NCBI GenBank assembly: GCA_021234155.1
Contig: JAJEKV010000027.1
Coordinates: forward strand, 62,001 to 126,000
Length of the DNA: 64,000 nt
Source of the DNA: Isoetes taiwanensis
Lineage: Eukaryota; Streptophyta; Lycopodiopsida; Isoetales; Isoetaceae
Reading direction: 5' to 3'
Both the position numbers and the translations under genes were made by a program. The notes under the pieces are model-generated. The model saw only the letters and a program-made list of their open reading frames with translations, was not told the origin of the DNA and made no database searches. Position 1 is the stretch's first letter. Each line of letters starts with the position of its first letter. Below, piece by piece: positions 21,911 to 33,569 of this stretch.

Positions 21911-23500
21911 TGTCAAGATAGATTTTTAAGGAATCATCTAATAGAGATGTATGGCAAGTGTGGAGCTCTGGTAGAAGCTCGTGAGGTTTTCGAGAGCATG
22001 CATACCAGGAATACTTTTTCATGGAATATTATAATCATAGCATATGCCCGCATGGAATGATTGGCCAGCTAAACAGGTCTAAACAGATTCCTCACTGGGA
22101 CACTGCCCCTTACAATGCCATATGTCAACTTATACTAAACATGGTCGCTTGCAGGGAGCACTTGATATTTTTCTTAACATGCCTTAGAGGGATGTGATTT
22201 CTTGGGATTGTATGATTGTGGGATGTGCACAACATGGTCAAATAAAGGATGCCCTTCATATGTTTCAGCAAATGCCTCAAAAGCACATGGTATCTTCTAC
22301 TGTTATCTTGGAAGTGTATGTAGCTCGACGAAGCCTTGAGAATACTCCAGTGAGATACAACCTCCTCTTGTATGCGATGCAACATGGAAAATGAAATGAA
22401 GGACTCCGTCTCTTTCAAAACATGCCTTGTCAAGATGTAGTTGCTTGGAATGCAATAATTTCAGTATGTGCCTAACAGGGATTCAACAAGGAAACCCTTA
22501 CCTATTCCAGAAAATGCCCCAACGAGATGTGGTCTCATGGAATGCCATGATCACAATATGTGATCGGCATCGCCTATTGCAGGAAGCTTCCCAATTGTTT
22601 AACAGTATGCCTATGATCTCTTGGAATACAATGCTTTCACTTTATTTGCTACAAGGGAAATGGCAACTAGCCCTTGAATCGTTTCACCAAATCGGAGAAA
22701 AACCTTGTTTCATGGAATATGACGCTTGCCGCTTAGGCACAGCTGGGTCAGTTTGATTTTGCACAGCAGTTCCTTGAGAAAATGCCAGATCATGATACTG
22801 TTTCATGGAATATCATGCGTTCAGCATATGCTCAGCAAGGGCATGTTGTTGCAGCTTCTTCTTCATTTTAAGTGATGCCTCAACATGATCTTGTATTCTG
22901 GAATACAATGATTAAAGCTTATGGTGAGAAGCAGCTCCTAAAGGAAGCCTTCATGCGCGTTCAAAAAATGCCTGACAAGATTACCTATCTCAATATTATC
23001 AATGTGAGCACTAGCTAGGCAGCTCTCCCAGAAGGTAAGCTAATACACACTTATGCACTGAAACGTGAATGTGAGTTAAACACAGTCATAGGTAGTGCAT
23101 TTGTCAATATGTAAGATAAACACAGTCATAGGTAGTGCAGTTGTTAATATGTATGCAAAATGTGGGAATTTGAATAATGCAAATGCAGAATACCAGATCG
23201 AGATGCAATATTATATATTAGTCAAGAGCATGCTCTTGTAGCAACATTGTAATAGTATGATTGACATTTCTTGGTCGTGCTGGACAGGTACATGCAGCTG
23301 AGGCTTTGATAAATGGCTTGCCAAGTTCTCCTGATTCGACTTCTTGAAGTTACTTCTTAGTTCATGCACAGACTGTTGCGATTTGAAAAGTGGAAAACGG
23401 ATTGCTGAACAGATGCTTAAGACATACCCTGAAAACTCTGCAGCATATGATATGCTTTCAAACATCTATGTTAAGAACCATCGGCTGCTGACTGAGAAAT
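21911..23500 (+). pseudogene. PPR protein gene, 3' part, heavily decayed
   Basis: The segment starts with LIEMYGKCGALVEAREVFESM and runs through a chain of PPR motifs in changing frames. Examples are RDVISWDCMIVGCAQHG, LFQKMPQRDVVSWNAMI, LEKMPDHDTVSWNIM and MPQHDLVFWNTMIKAYG. It ends in an E-like motif (IAEQMLKTYPENSAAYDMLSNIY) near 23400-23470. Frequent -VSWN- and -MP-RD- signatures are those of PLS-class editing-factor PPRs. Many frameshifts and stops show that decay is older or faster than that of the copia element inside it. No DYW deaminase domain follows. Confidence 0.8.
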
Positions 23501-24237
23501 GAAATGGAATAGTGTTACCGGAGGTGTTATCTCATATGTGTTATGTGTATCTCAGATGTGTGTTTGAGATATGGTTCGGAGATGGAATCGTCCTATGTCC
23601 TAATCAATGTGGTATGGCGTTAAAGCTACTACCTCATTTTTATATTTTTGGGTCAATTTTTTTCTCTTCACCATGATTCGTAACTCTTGCAGCCATCATA
23701 TTACTTCAACAAACCTTTCCTTATGCATGGCCACTTGATCGAACCAGAGGTGGTGATTGTTGCCAGGTTTCAAGGTGAGTCCATAGCGTTATCAAATAAA
23801 ATGTAGTTGGACTAAAAGTAGAATGATTTCATATGTCTCAACAAAACAAAAGATGGGATAATTTGTTACACTAGCACGCTTGCACGCACGCATGCAAAAA
23901 AGGGAAAAAAAGCATTTATGAAATCATGTTTAAGAAAGTAACTGAAAAAAAAAACTATTTATATCATATAAATCCTCATGAGCATAGGCAAATACTTTAC
24001 TTTTCCACTTAAGAATACTTAGTTAAATATAGTCGTAGTCAACACCTTATCATTCCAATAACTATATAGTAAGAATGCTAAATATATTGATGTAGGGAAG
24101 TACTCTTTCCAGTAATTATCCATATGTAACTTAGAGTGAGACAATTCTTGGATCTGCAGAAAATATGAGTGAATACGAATTCCACTATAGCAGAATAAAA
24201 AAAATGAATGAAAATACAATAAGAGAGTTATATTTAC
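23501..24237. other. Intergenic, no supported gene
   Basis: AT-rich sequence between the PPR remnant and the LTP-like gene. A short CGCACG-rich run occurs near 23877-23893. Nothing else was recognised. Confidence 0.4.
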
Positions 24238-24582
24238 CTATAGATTCAAGTTGCACGCTTGGAAAAGGCTAGATATGCGGGTATTATTGATACAATTTGT
24301 AGAGGAGTATCGATAGAAGGGTGCAATAAGTGGAAAGAAGCAATCAAGTGTACTGTTCCTAATACCATTGCAACACCTTCGTGGGGATGCCATAGTAGTG
24401 TCCAAGATATAAGTCACGCAATCTACAACACTATTAATATCAAGATTGCAATTTCGGTTTGCAAGTGGCGATGGAGCTGGTTCAAGTGAAGACACTGGTG
24501 ATAGTGAAGACACCTTGGCTACAAGTAAATGTAGTGCTAGTAGCATCACTGTGGCTAGCATAGTGGATCTGATGAATGCCAT
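24238..24582 (-). CDS. Secreted lipid-transfer-like protein (8-cysteine-motif family), one cysteine missing
   Basis: The 114-codon frame begins MAFIRSTMLATVMLLALHLL, a good signal peptide. A Ser/Pro-rich spacer follows, then a cysteine pattern C-x9-C-x13-CC-x9-C-x14-C-x12-C typical of the LTP/2S-albumin/hybrid proline-rich superfamily. The motif normally has a CxC pair after the CC; here the second Cys of that pair is Phe (LDCFFPL), leaving seven cysteines. The spacing and hydrophobic residues otherwise fit. The start was placed at the methionine that gives the signal peptide rather than at earlier in-frame codons. Such proteins are secreted and bind lipids at the cell surface. Whether this one folds without the sixth cysteine is uncertain. 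Confidence 0.65.
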   Translation of the reverse strand: MAFIRSTMLATVMLLALHLLVAKVSSLSPVSSLEPAPSPLANRNCNLDINSVVDCVTYILDTTMASPRRCCNGIRNSTLDCFFPLIAPFYRYSSTNCINNTRISSLFQACNLNL

Positions 24583-24672
24583 AGTTGCAAAATGAATTAA
24601 GGATTGCTTGCTAGCTACTTTATTATATAACGTATTATCGGTAGGAATCAACCCTACACTTACCAACAACAA

Positions 24673-25340
24673 TTAATAGAGTTGCTTATTGTCAAGTTAT
24701 TTAAGAAAATCAACCTGGGAGAGCACTTTTTCTCCACCAACATGAAAAGCTTGGCTCATGTTTCAATCATGCATTTAACGCATTTAACGAGAAGGTGTCA
24801 CACATGTGTTACGAGCCAAATTGCAAACTTACTCCAACAACTCCTTAGATTAACCATAAAAGCAATGTATACACATATGCATCTACATAAAACTGTCATG
24901 GTGGTCCATATATGTGTTTTATATCATAATAAAGAATGTACATTTTTTTCCCAATATCTCATATCATTTGAACATATAGAAATCAGTTCCTTTTTCTTGT
25001 TTTGTTTTTCTAGCGCATGTACAAGATTTTTGTGGCCATCCTTTGTCCAACTATATACAGTAGACATCCCAACAAATGTTTAACACGGAGGCAAGAAGAA
25101 ATCAATTGTCTAGTATAAATGCCAAGGTCTATAATTTAGATTGGACCCCTTGTTATTTTGCACTTCCATATATAAGAATGTCTCACAAACAAACATTTTT
25201 ATAGTGTGAAAATTAGTTACTAGATAGTTATGGGAGGCCAAATGTCACGTAAATGGGCAAAATATGAGTAAACAAGATGTTGGGATACTAAGGATTTTCC
25301 TTCAATGATAAGCCTGTACAGATGTTGAAGCTATACGGCA
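24673..25340. other. Intergenic, no supported gene
   Basis: AT-rich sequence up to the truncated start of the LINE. An open frame at 24682-25083 has no family signature. Confidence 0.4.
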
Positions 25341-26722
25341 CTGTATGTAGCATTTATCGATTTTGCTAAAGCCTTTGACACTGTGTCAAGAAGAGGATTG
25401 AGTGAAAGAATGATACAGCTTGCAGTTCCAGAGGAAATTAGATATGCAGTCTCCCAATTATATGCAGAGGTGTTAGTCAAATTGTCACATGAAATGGATA
25501 CGGTGGTCAAGAATACAATAGGCGTTCGTCAAGGCTGCCCTCTTTCTCCGACGTTATTTGGCCTTTTCATTGATGAATTAGATGAATGGATCGTGAGCAC
25601 GCTCATTATCGTGGGGACGTGTTAGGCTCTTATGTTCTTCAATTGTTGTTATACGCTGATGATGTGGTGCTGTTAGCCAATAAAAAACAAGTGCTTCAAG
25701 CTCATTTAGATCATCTGCGGCTGTTTTGTGAGGCGAAACGAATGACAGTGAATATTGCAAAGTCTAAAATTATGATCTTTGGCACAAGAGACAGGCCAGC
25801 ATTCTTATACCAAGAACAAGAAATTGAGGTAGTGGAGAGTTATAAATATCTTGGTATTGACTTCTCTGCAAAGTATAGCTGGAAAGAATGTGTAAAGAGG
25901 AGAGCTACAGGAGGGAAATCAGCTTTGTACAGCATGCAAGCCAAATGCTCCAAAATATCCCTCTATGATTGGAAACTTAAGAAAAAGCTTTTTAAATCCT
26001 TGGTTCAACCTGTGCTGCTGTATGGAGTGCCGGTCTGGGGGCCGACCATCTCTGCAAGGCTTTGGGGGCAGATTGAAGCAGTCCAGAAGCTGTTCTTGCG
26101 TGAAGAATTAGGTGTCAAAATTCAAACACCATATGCTATAATATTGGCGGAAGCAGGTATGTTTCCTTTGGAATTAGAAGCATTATATCAAACCATCAAT
26201 TTTGTCAACAGGATTCGTGGGCAATCCCATGATCGCTTGTCTCATCAAGCAATGATGGCCTCTGAGCAACAAGGATGGATGCACGATGTCATGGAATGGG
26301 CTAGTAGATGGGGGGTGCAGGCGAGCAATTGGCCAGATTGTAAAATGGATGCCCGAACACTGGTAGAAAGGCTAGCAGTAGGAAGATTATGGGAGAATCC
26401 TGGCAGCAGGATGAGACATTACAGTCTTAATGTGAACCCAATGCAAGAATATAAGCACCAGGGATACTTGCTGGCAGACATTCCAAGATCCATGAAGCAT
26501 ATCATTGCCCACTACCGGACCAGCTCACACAGGTTGGAAGTGGAAACAGGCAGATGGTATAAGATACCAATGGAAGATCGGATCTGCAAATTATGTGAAA
26601 CTGGCAGTATTGAGGACGAAGATCACGTGTTTATTCATTGTCCGGCATATAGTGATATCCGAACTAGATCTAATTTCCAGTTTTTTAATTTTCAAGCATT
26701 GTTTTTCATTACCTTATTATAG
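25341..26722 (+). pseudogene. LINE reverse transcriptase, C-terminal part
   Basis: RT motif A (AFIDFAKAFDTVSR) at 25349-25390 is followed by motif B (GVRQGCPLSPTLFGLFIDE) in the same frame. A frame change near 25590 leads to the catalytic box (LQLLLYADDVVLLA) and the thumb region (VNIAKSKIMIFG, YKYLGIDFS). Near the C-terminus is a zinc-ribbon of the zf-RVT type (CKLCETGSIEDEDHVFIHCPAY). About 380 codons are open after the frame change. The protein would copy LINE RNA at nicked target DNA. Truncation and frameshift make this copy inactive. Confidence 0.85.
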
Positions 26723-26835
26723 TCTAGGACAGTATATTAAGACGGTGGACTCACACCGTAATTTATTGCTCCAGATCGGATGTTAACATGTACTAAGCAC
26801 TCCATGGCCTTTTAGGGCCCAAAGAGAGCTAGATC

Positions 26836-27055
<220 letters not shown>

Positions 27056-28825
27056 TTTGTGCAATTGCTATATAGTCTTAGATAATCCATAAAAATCTGA
27101 CATCAATTTTCACAAAGCAATTCCGTAGGAGGGAAGTCAAACTACTATTCTAGTTACTCGGTTGCAAATGACCCATTAAATTGTCGAAATAAAACTTAAA
27201 CTTGGGCACATTGTCCAATTTGCACCATGGGAGGACATTGCATCCCCATGAGGCAATATACAAATACAAACGAGTAGAAGTATGAAAGGGTGTTTCCAAT
27301 TCCTTCTTTGTGAAAACAAATGCACGACTTTAGAATACATTTCTCTAAAGAAATTGCAAAATTTTGAGCTGTCACGTCACCAAGAGTTAGTTCGGCATTT
27401 GAATTGGGGTAAACCCGAATCAAGGAGATAAATTCTAATCATGGTAAATCAAAATATTTTTTCCCTCATAAGAAATGGATATCATGAATTCAACCTTAGG
27501 GGCTCCAAAATTGAAACTTAAAACTATGGAGCACAATCTCATTGCCTTTTTGTGGTTCTTGACCATGGAATTCCTGTTGTTTTGTTTACCCTTGATATCA
27601 GATTAATTTTGTACATAATTTTCTGTTACTACTTATGCTCATGTTTACGGTTCCAAGTTCAAATTTCTCTCTTTCATCGGTTACTGCTATGCTCTGGGTT
27701 ATGGCTTCTGAGCTCAAATTTCTCTCTTTCATACTCTACCCTGAGGCCTCCATGAAAAGACATTAAAAAACTGAAAGTCTCGAATTATTTATGCTTGCTA
27801 CAAGTTTTTTCTTTTCTTTTTTTGTGAAATAGACACTAGCTCAGATTTGAAGCATGGCATTTACATTGTTTAGTTGAAATTGTTGATGCAGCTGCCTGTT
27901 GGCACAGTGGCTGAAGCTATTGGCAAGGTTGTTCCTGATAGTATGAGAGGAAATGTTGTTCACCTCGATTGTGAGGAGGGGATGCCAATGCATTAGACAT
28001 GGGAAAAAGCAAAGGAGGGAGGGGAGAAGATTGGAAGTGCAATATGAGAGGGTGTCAAACAGAGTATAAAAGCATTACAACAGCTTAATCAAAATGCCAA
28101 AATGGTAAGTTCCTTGTAGCTTTTAGTTCATATCCATGATTATGCCGATTCAGATACAACTTTATCTTCTTGAATCCAGCTGGGTACAGGAATCCTTCAT
28201 GTTGACTCATGTGGTCGTTTCATCACAGTCAATCATCATCAAATATTGTACCAAGTTCTGGGTCAGCGATGTCTGCCCCAGATCATTTTATTCCACTTTA
28301 TACACATGGCTATAGTTAGAATGGTTGTTTTTACTTCTATGTTACAGCCATGGTGCTTAGCTTTTGCAATTGCATCACCAACGACAATCCATTCACAACA
28401 ACACGCCATCAAAAAGAGCGCCGTATATATTCAGGGAGCGTCACATATAGGAAAAGAAGTAATTCTTATGACACCAGAAATTTTGTTCCAACTTGGACAA
28501 ACTGGTACATATGGTTTGAACTCACAGAGTTTGAATCTTGTGTGTTGTTTTCTGTCACTCTGAGGAATGCACAAGAATGAACTCCAATACTAAGATACTA
28601 AGCTACCTAAAGATTACAAAACGAATTTTCTTTCTAACCAAAATTTGTAATTAATTAGGCAAGGGTTCAAACATAAAATCATTCCTTTTGAAGGCAATCT
28701 AAAGCCAACAACATGTACACTGCATTTCAATGCTCAATTTTATTTGGTTGTTTCAAACATAAGCTTGTTAAGTGGTGTCATGTTATTCAAAGCTATGGGA
28801 AGACCTATGAGAAGCAGTGGCAGTA
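27056..28825. other. Intergenic with exon-like fragments
   Basis: At about 27891-28110 a segment preceded by an acceptor-like TTGATGCAG reads PVGTVAEAIGKVVPDSMRGN, then VVHLDCEEGMPMH, a stop, and SIKALQQLNQNAKM. It ends near a GTAAGT at 28106. It looks like a decayed exon of an unrecognised gene. The frames at 28246-28580 have no recognisable domain. Confidence 0.3.
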
Positions 28826-28957
28826 GGTCAAAGTCAAAGTCAAAGTCAAAGGTGGCGGGCTAGTGGTACCCTGGTGTTGCTGGGCTCGCTAGAAATCATC
28901 AGACACCCCCTGCCCGCCACTTAGGGTTTGCGTTGACCAGTCAAAGTCAAAGTCAAC
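28826..28957. repeat. GTCAAA (W-box core) repeat clusters around an inverted repeat
   Basis: Four consecutive GTCAAA units (28827-28850) are followed by GGTGGCGGGC. About 60 bases later the inverse GCCCGCCAC appears, then GTTGACCAGTCAAAGTC and further GTCAA units up to 28957. TTGAC is the core bound by WRKY factors. Without a nearby gene this may be structural rather than regulatory. Confidence 0.5.
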
Positions 28958-30107
28958 TAGGGCCGAAATTTAAGGACAGCAAGTCTATCTACTCCGGATT
29001 TTTAGGCAAGTTGGAGAACTTTCTATATGAAGGGGATGCACAATTTGACAAGTGGATGCGCCCAGATTGGAAAGCAAATATAGATATAAATACTGGAGTG
29101 ATGGATAGACAGGGGGCTTGCAGGTCGTGATATGGAGCAGGAGATTGTTTGAGCGCCTGATTGTATAATTATTATTGACTTGTTTATGATCATGTGAAAA
29201 TTAGTGAGCACTTTTTGGCTTTTCACTAAGATCATCGGATTGTAAATCTTGTTGTCAGTTTATTGAGTACATTATTTTCAAATTCTAACAAAGCTAATTA
29301 TATTTATCAAGTTTCGCCGCATGGCAAGGTTTTTCTGCAACAACCAAAGAAAAAACTAGAAGGCATGGTGCCTTCCGTCAGTCTACTTGCCACTTGTTTG
29401 AATAACCATAGTCAGTCACGATCCTACTTGCCACTTGTTCGAATAACCCTAGTTAGTCACGATCCACTGCTTGCTTTGCCAAAGGATGCCTAAAGAAATA
29501 TTCCAAGTGCTTTATGCACAGTCCTTAGTGTGGGGACGCCTTGTTGCAGCTAAGTCATTTAAGAGTTAGATCAAATCGTAAATCGTTGCTAAGCTTAGAC
29601 AGAGTTACGTGAGTCAATATGTGCAAAGGTGGAGGATGAGCCATACCAACATATATTGTAATGCCTTTCTGCATTTAGGGTAGAAAAACTTGGGCCTCCA
29701 ATCTTATGCAGATTATGAACCTTGTTTATAACTTTCTTATTTTGCTACAGTCACAACAAATTGGAACCACGAATTAGTTCAATATATAAGACAATCGGAA
29801 TACTACTTCCCTGATTTATTCGTAGCTAATAAAATGTAGTATTGTTACATTGCACAATATAAAAACTACTTGCATCCATGAACTTGAACTCCGACCTTTC
29901 AGCATGCACTGCTCCCATTCTATCCATCTCTTCGACATTTCCCTACTTTTCGCTTGTCTCAAGCCTGCACTACTACTAGTTTCTGTTAATTCTTTACCCT
30001 GCAGAAGACAACTAATGTGCTCAGCAAACCGTACGCTTGTGGATTATAATTATCAGACTTTGAAGTTCTACAAGTGTTGTGAAATTGATAGCCTCACGAT
30101 CAGGGAA
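28958..30107. other. Intergenic, no supported gene
   Basis: A 65-codon frame from the repeat cluster (FKDSKSIYSGFLGKLENFLY...) may be an old exon but has no recognised family. A GTCACGATCC phrase is duplicated near 29416 and 29456. Confidence 0.3.
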
Positions 30108-30680
30108 TAAATTACTAATCGCATATTTCTTATTAGCCAGAATGGCTTTAGCTAAACTTGCTCGATATTAATCCCAAAGCTTTCTGTGGTTTAGCTAAAC
30201 TCTACATATTTTTCCTCTCATACTTTCTAGCGTTTAGCTAAACTAACCCAAGCATCATCCCAAAAATTTCTATGGTGTGGCCAACAGAAAATATTAAGCC
30301 AAATTACTATACTTTTTTTCAATTGTTTCCAATTATTTTAGTCAATTTCTTTGGAAAATATTCTAAATAATGCTAACTAGCAAAATCTATGACTCAAATT
30401 AATTTATCATGCTAGAAATTAAACTACTAATCATATATTTCTTATAAACTAGAATGATATTAGCTAAACTAGCCCGAAATTCATTCTAAAAGTTTCTATG
30501 GTTTAGCTAAACAATACAAAATTTCACTCTTGTACTTTCTAGCGTTTGGCTAAAGAGCTCCAGGATTGGTGTAGTCCCGAAAAAAGTTAAGCTAAAATTA
30601 TTATTATTTTCCCAATTTTTTCCATTTACTTTAGCCAATTTTTTCCGAAAATATGCTAAAAAATTGCCAAATAGCTAAGT
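30108..30680. repeat. Diverged tandem duplication, about 300 bp x 2, rich in TTTAGCTAAAC
   Basis: Copy one starts near 30108 (AAATTACTAATCGCATATTTC). Copy two starts near 30417 (AAATTAAACTACTAATCATA). Both continue in parallel through repeated TTTAGCTAAAC palindromes, TACTTTCTAGCGTTT(A/G)GCTAAA and TTTTAG(T/C)CAATTT to about 30400 and 30680. The short palindrome occurs at least three times per copy, so this may be a MITE-type or satellite-type unit. Confidence 0.65.
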
Positions 30681-32069
30681 TTAGCCCTTAAATTATTCCA
30701 TGCTCACGATGTAACTGTTTATCTCTCCCACACGGTATTCTTATCCATGTTAAAGTTCAGAACAGGTCTACACTGGGTTTATTGGCCATGTATCAGAAGT
30801 AGTGTCGCCCCTCGGGATTCACGTATTCGAGAATACATGTGCGGATCCGAGAAGGGGTTTTTTGAAAAAAAATACGATATACCTGCAGATACACCGCGGC
30901 GCTCATATGTTTTGGCGCCCAGGATGTATGGATTTCCACGGTCCGGGGATGGATTTCTTCGAGCTGCTAAGGCGTAAGAGTACGTTTTGAGGGCTTTGAA
31001 TCCGAAGCTTGCTGCCAGAAAAACGTCAAGGGATTTGGTGTTTCCGAGGTAATGTTTTGAGTTTTTTTTGTCCTGTTTCCTTGCCCATAAAACTATGTTA
31101 TAGAGTTTGGTTATGAACGGAGGCCCTACTATAATGATTTGAGAAGTCAATGCTTTATTTCGTGGGTCGCTGATGTTGATACAACAATTTGGAGCTATGC
31201 CCGAATGGCGGATGTTAGATCTATCAACAATGCCAAAGAATGCTGCACAAAAGCCACGAAATACTAGTCAAATGCCGAATATGGCACTATCACATTTCGT
31301 TTTGCCTGAAACGATTAGGTCAGGATCGCCATAGCTAACTCTTGTTGGTTGTTGCGGATGAAGAAGAATAAACAAAACTACACATGCTAGTAGACATCTA
31401 AATATCCGCTTGAAGGCCCGCGCCTCGGCAAAATCGATGATATTGGAGTAGACCGATCGCTCTTATGAGGTTCCAAACATGTTAATAGCATTTTTTCCTT
31501 GGATGTTGCAGCTACTCAGAGCATAGTTGATGCTTATGCTATTCAAAAGCTAGGTTATTTGAGGGCGAAAGGACACCGATATGGCTAATATATTGTTTTA
31601 CATGAGCGTAGAGGTAAGCATCTTACCTTGTTTGTTCCTCGCAAGTTAGATGGTCTATTGTTCCCATATAACTTCGTTTCAGGATCATGCTTAGCTGCAT
31701 ATTTGATGGACAAGCAAGGGCGATGCCTCTTGATGATTGTTAGTTTATGTGGCATGGTATTGTCTTATGTACAATGAGATGACAGAAAAATATGCTGCCA
31801 AACTGAGTTTAACGTGTTTCCAACATACAGGTAGGCTACATGATACCAAACCTGCAATATTGAATGTTGACCATGTATTGCAGAGTTGGATATGTTGTCC
31901 TTACAAGTGTAGACAGAGATGACCTACATGAAGGAGGCAAGAAAGTTCCCTTACTCCTGCTATATTAGGTATCAATTTGTGGTATATGCTATGCTAACTT
32001 AAAAGTAAGTTACTTCATGTTCACATGAAAGTAGTTCTATGCTGAGTATGTTCTGGTTGCTTTGTGCAG
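30681..32069. other. Region upstream of the HAK pseudogene, no clear gene
   Basis: The sequence is less AT-rich near 30750-31030 but has no recognisable domain. The N-terminal exons of the HAK transporter expected here were not found, so that end is either lost or too diverged to see. Confidence 0.35.
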
Positions 32070-33411
32070 TGTTGTCAGTTGTTCAAGGTATTAAGGTTCA
32101 AGCAACATCTCTAGACCAAAGTAAGTACCTTTCCTGATTAAATGGTTTTTTTGAGGAAAATATTGACCAATTTTTTATGATTGCCCCGTATAACAGATGT
32201 GCCCAGCAGTATTTGTTTGGTTCGTTTTTATTGGATTGATTGGGCTCTATAATATTTTCAAATATGAGCCAAGCGTTCTCAAAGCATTCAACCCAATGTA
32301 CATTTACCACTATTTCAAATTAAACAAGAGACTAGGTTGGGTCTCACTTGAGGGAATTGTGCTTGCTATTACGGTTAGTGCACCCTCGCTATTTCCTTTA
32401 TATTTATCCTTTAGCATGTCTCCTTATCGGGGATGTACATCATCATGTACCGAAGCTATGTTTACGATGTGGGCCACTTTTCTGCTCCATCTATCCGGGT
32501 AAGTTGTTCTAAGAGGACCTTGGGTAGTAGGAGAAAGGTGTCTTTGAAAATGCATAGTTTAAACCGATGCACGGTTGCCTTCTACAAGGCGTTAGTGTAT
32601 CCCGCATTGATTGTTTGCTTATATAGGGCAAGCATCCTATCTAATGAAGTATCCGAAACATGTGGCGAGACATTTTACAAGTCTACTCAGGTATTAGCTT
32701 ATTATTCTTGGCATTGTTACTTTCTTTAAGCCTGCCGCACAACCTTTCAGAGGGTCCTCTCTATTGGCCAATGTTCGTTGTTGCTTGTTCTTCCGCAATT
32801 ATCGCTTAAGTCAAGCCATGATTTCTGCAACTTTTCAGATTATTAAGGGGCTTTAGCATTTGGTTGTTTTCAAAGGGTCACGGTCATTCACACATCTCGA
32901 AAAGTTTGTAGGACGGTGTATATACCGGAGCTAAATTATCATGTGTGCTAGTATTGCCATCACAAATTGCATTGAGAACTATAGACGATTGGAAATGCAT
33001 ATGATATGATTCCTACTTTCGCAGCTTTAAAGATCTTCATAACGGTTTACGATCTTGCTTTTCATGCTTCGGGCATATCGTACTTTCAACCATGTTTGTA
33101 ACAACAAATCAGTGACACCCATCATGTTAATGGTTTCAGCGAACAAATACTTTTCTTGCACTTAGTTTACGGATTATTTGGGGTGCATTTGAAGGAATTT
33201 ACTTGTCACCGTTTATTACAAGTTTACACATGGAGGATGGGTTCCAATACTATTTGCAGCATCCTTTCTTACAATTATGTGCACATGGTACTATACTGGT
33301 GCCAGAAAGTACAAGTATGAGCTACAGAACAAGATTTCAGTGGACTGGGTTATAGGTCTTGGTTCAAATCTTGGTGTCACTCGTGTTCCAGGAATTGGTT
33401 TATTCTACACA
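32070..33411 (+). pseudogene. HAK/KUP/KT potassium transporter, central exons
   Basis: Blocks of a high-affinity K+ transporter of the plasma membrane appear in order. Exon 32070-32120 (LSVVQGIKVQATSLDQ) has a GTAAGT donor. Exon 32197-32373 reads WFVFIGLIGLYNIFKYEPSVL, then YHYFKLNKRLGWVSLEGIV. TEAMFT followed by VGHFSAPSIR comes after a one-base loss near 32467. Then come FYKALVYPALIVCLY and GPLYWPMFVVACSSAIIA. Last is YTGARKYKYELQNKISVDW, then LGVTRVPGIGLFYT, ending at the inserted element. Stops lie within the third block (near 32808) and several frames change. The reading continues beyond the insertion at 36669. Both insertion and point lesions disable the gene. Confidence 0.85.
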
Positions 33412-33569
33412 TGTAACGGGCCCATGGTAGACCGCTCGAGTATTCGAACCTTGAATGTGCCTGTGGGGCGTTCCCGAGACATCGGCATAAGTGGGTAGAA
33501 GCGACTACTCATAAACGTCTAGACGATTTTGCCCAGTTGGTTAAGGGCATGTCGGTTAGGAACGTTACA
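33412..33569 (+). repeat. Left 158-bp terminal repeat
   Basis: Runs TGTAACGGGCCC...AACGTTACA. It differs from the inverted right copy at about four positions, all transitions, consistent with decay of methylated cytosines after a fairly recent insertion. No primer site follows it on the plus strand; the next bases are TTTGTGACGAGCC. Confidence 0.9.

Noticed and set aside
24259-24489. Plus-strand frame opposite the LTP-like gene
   Set aside because: Shadow of the minus-strand gene, which has a signal peptide and cysteine motif.
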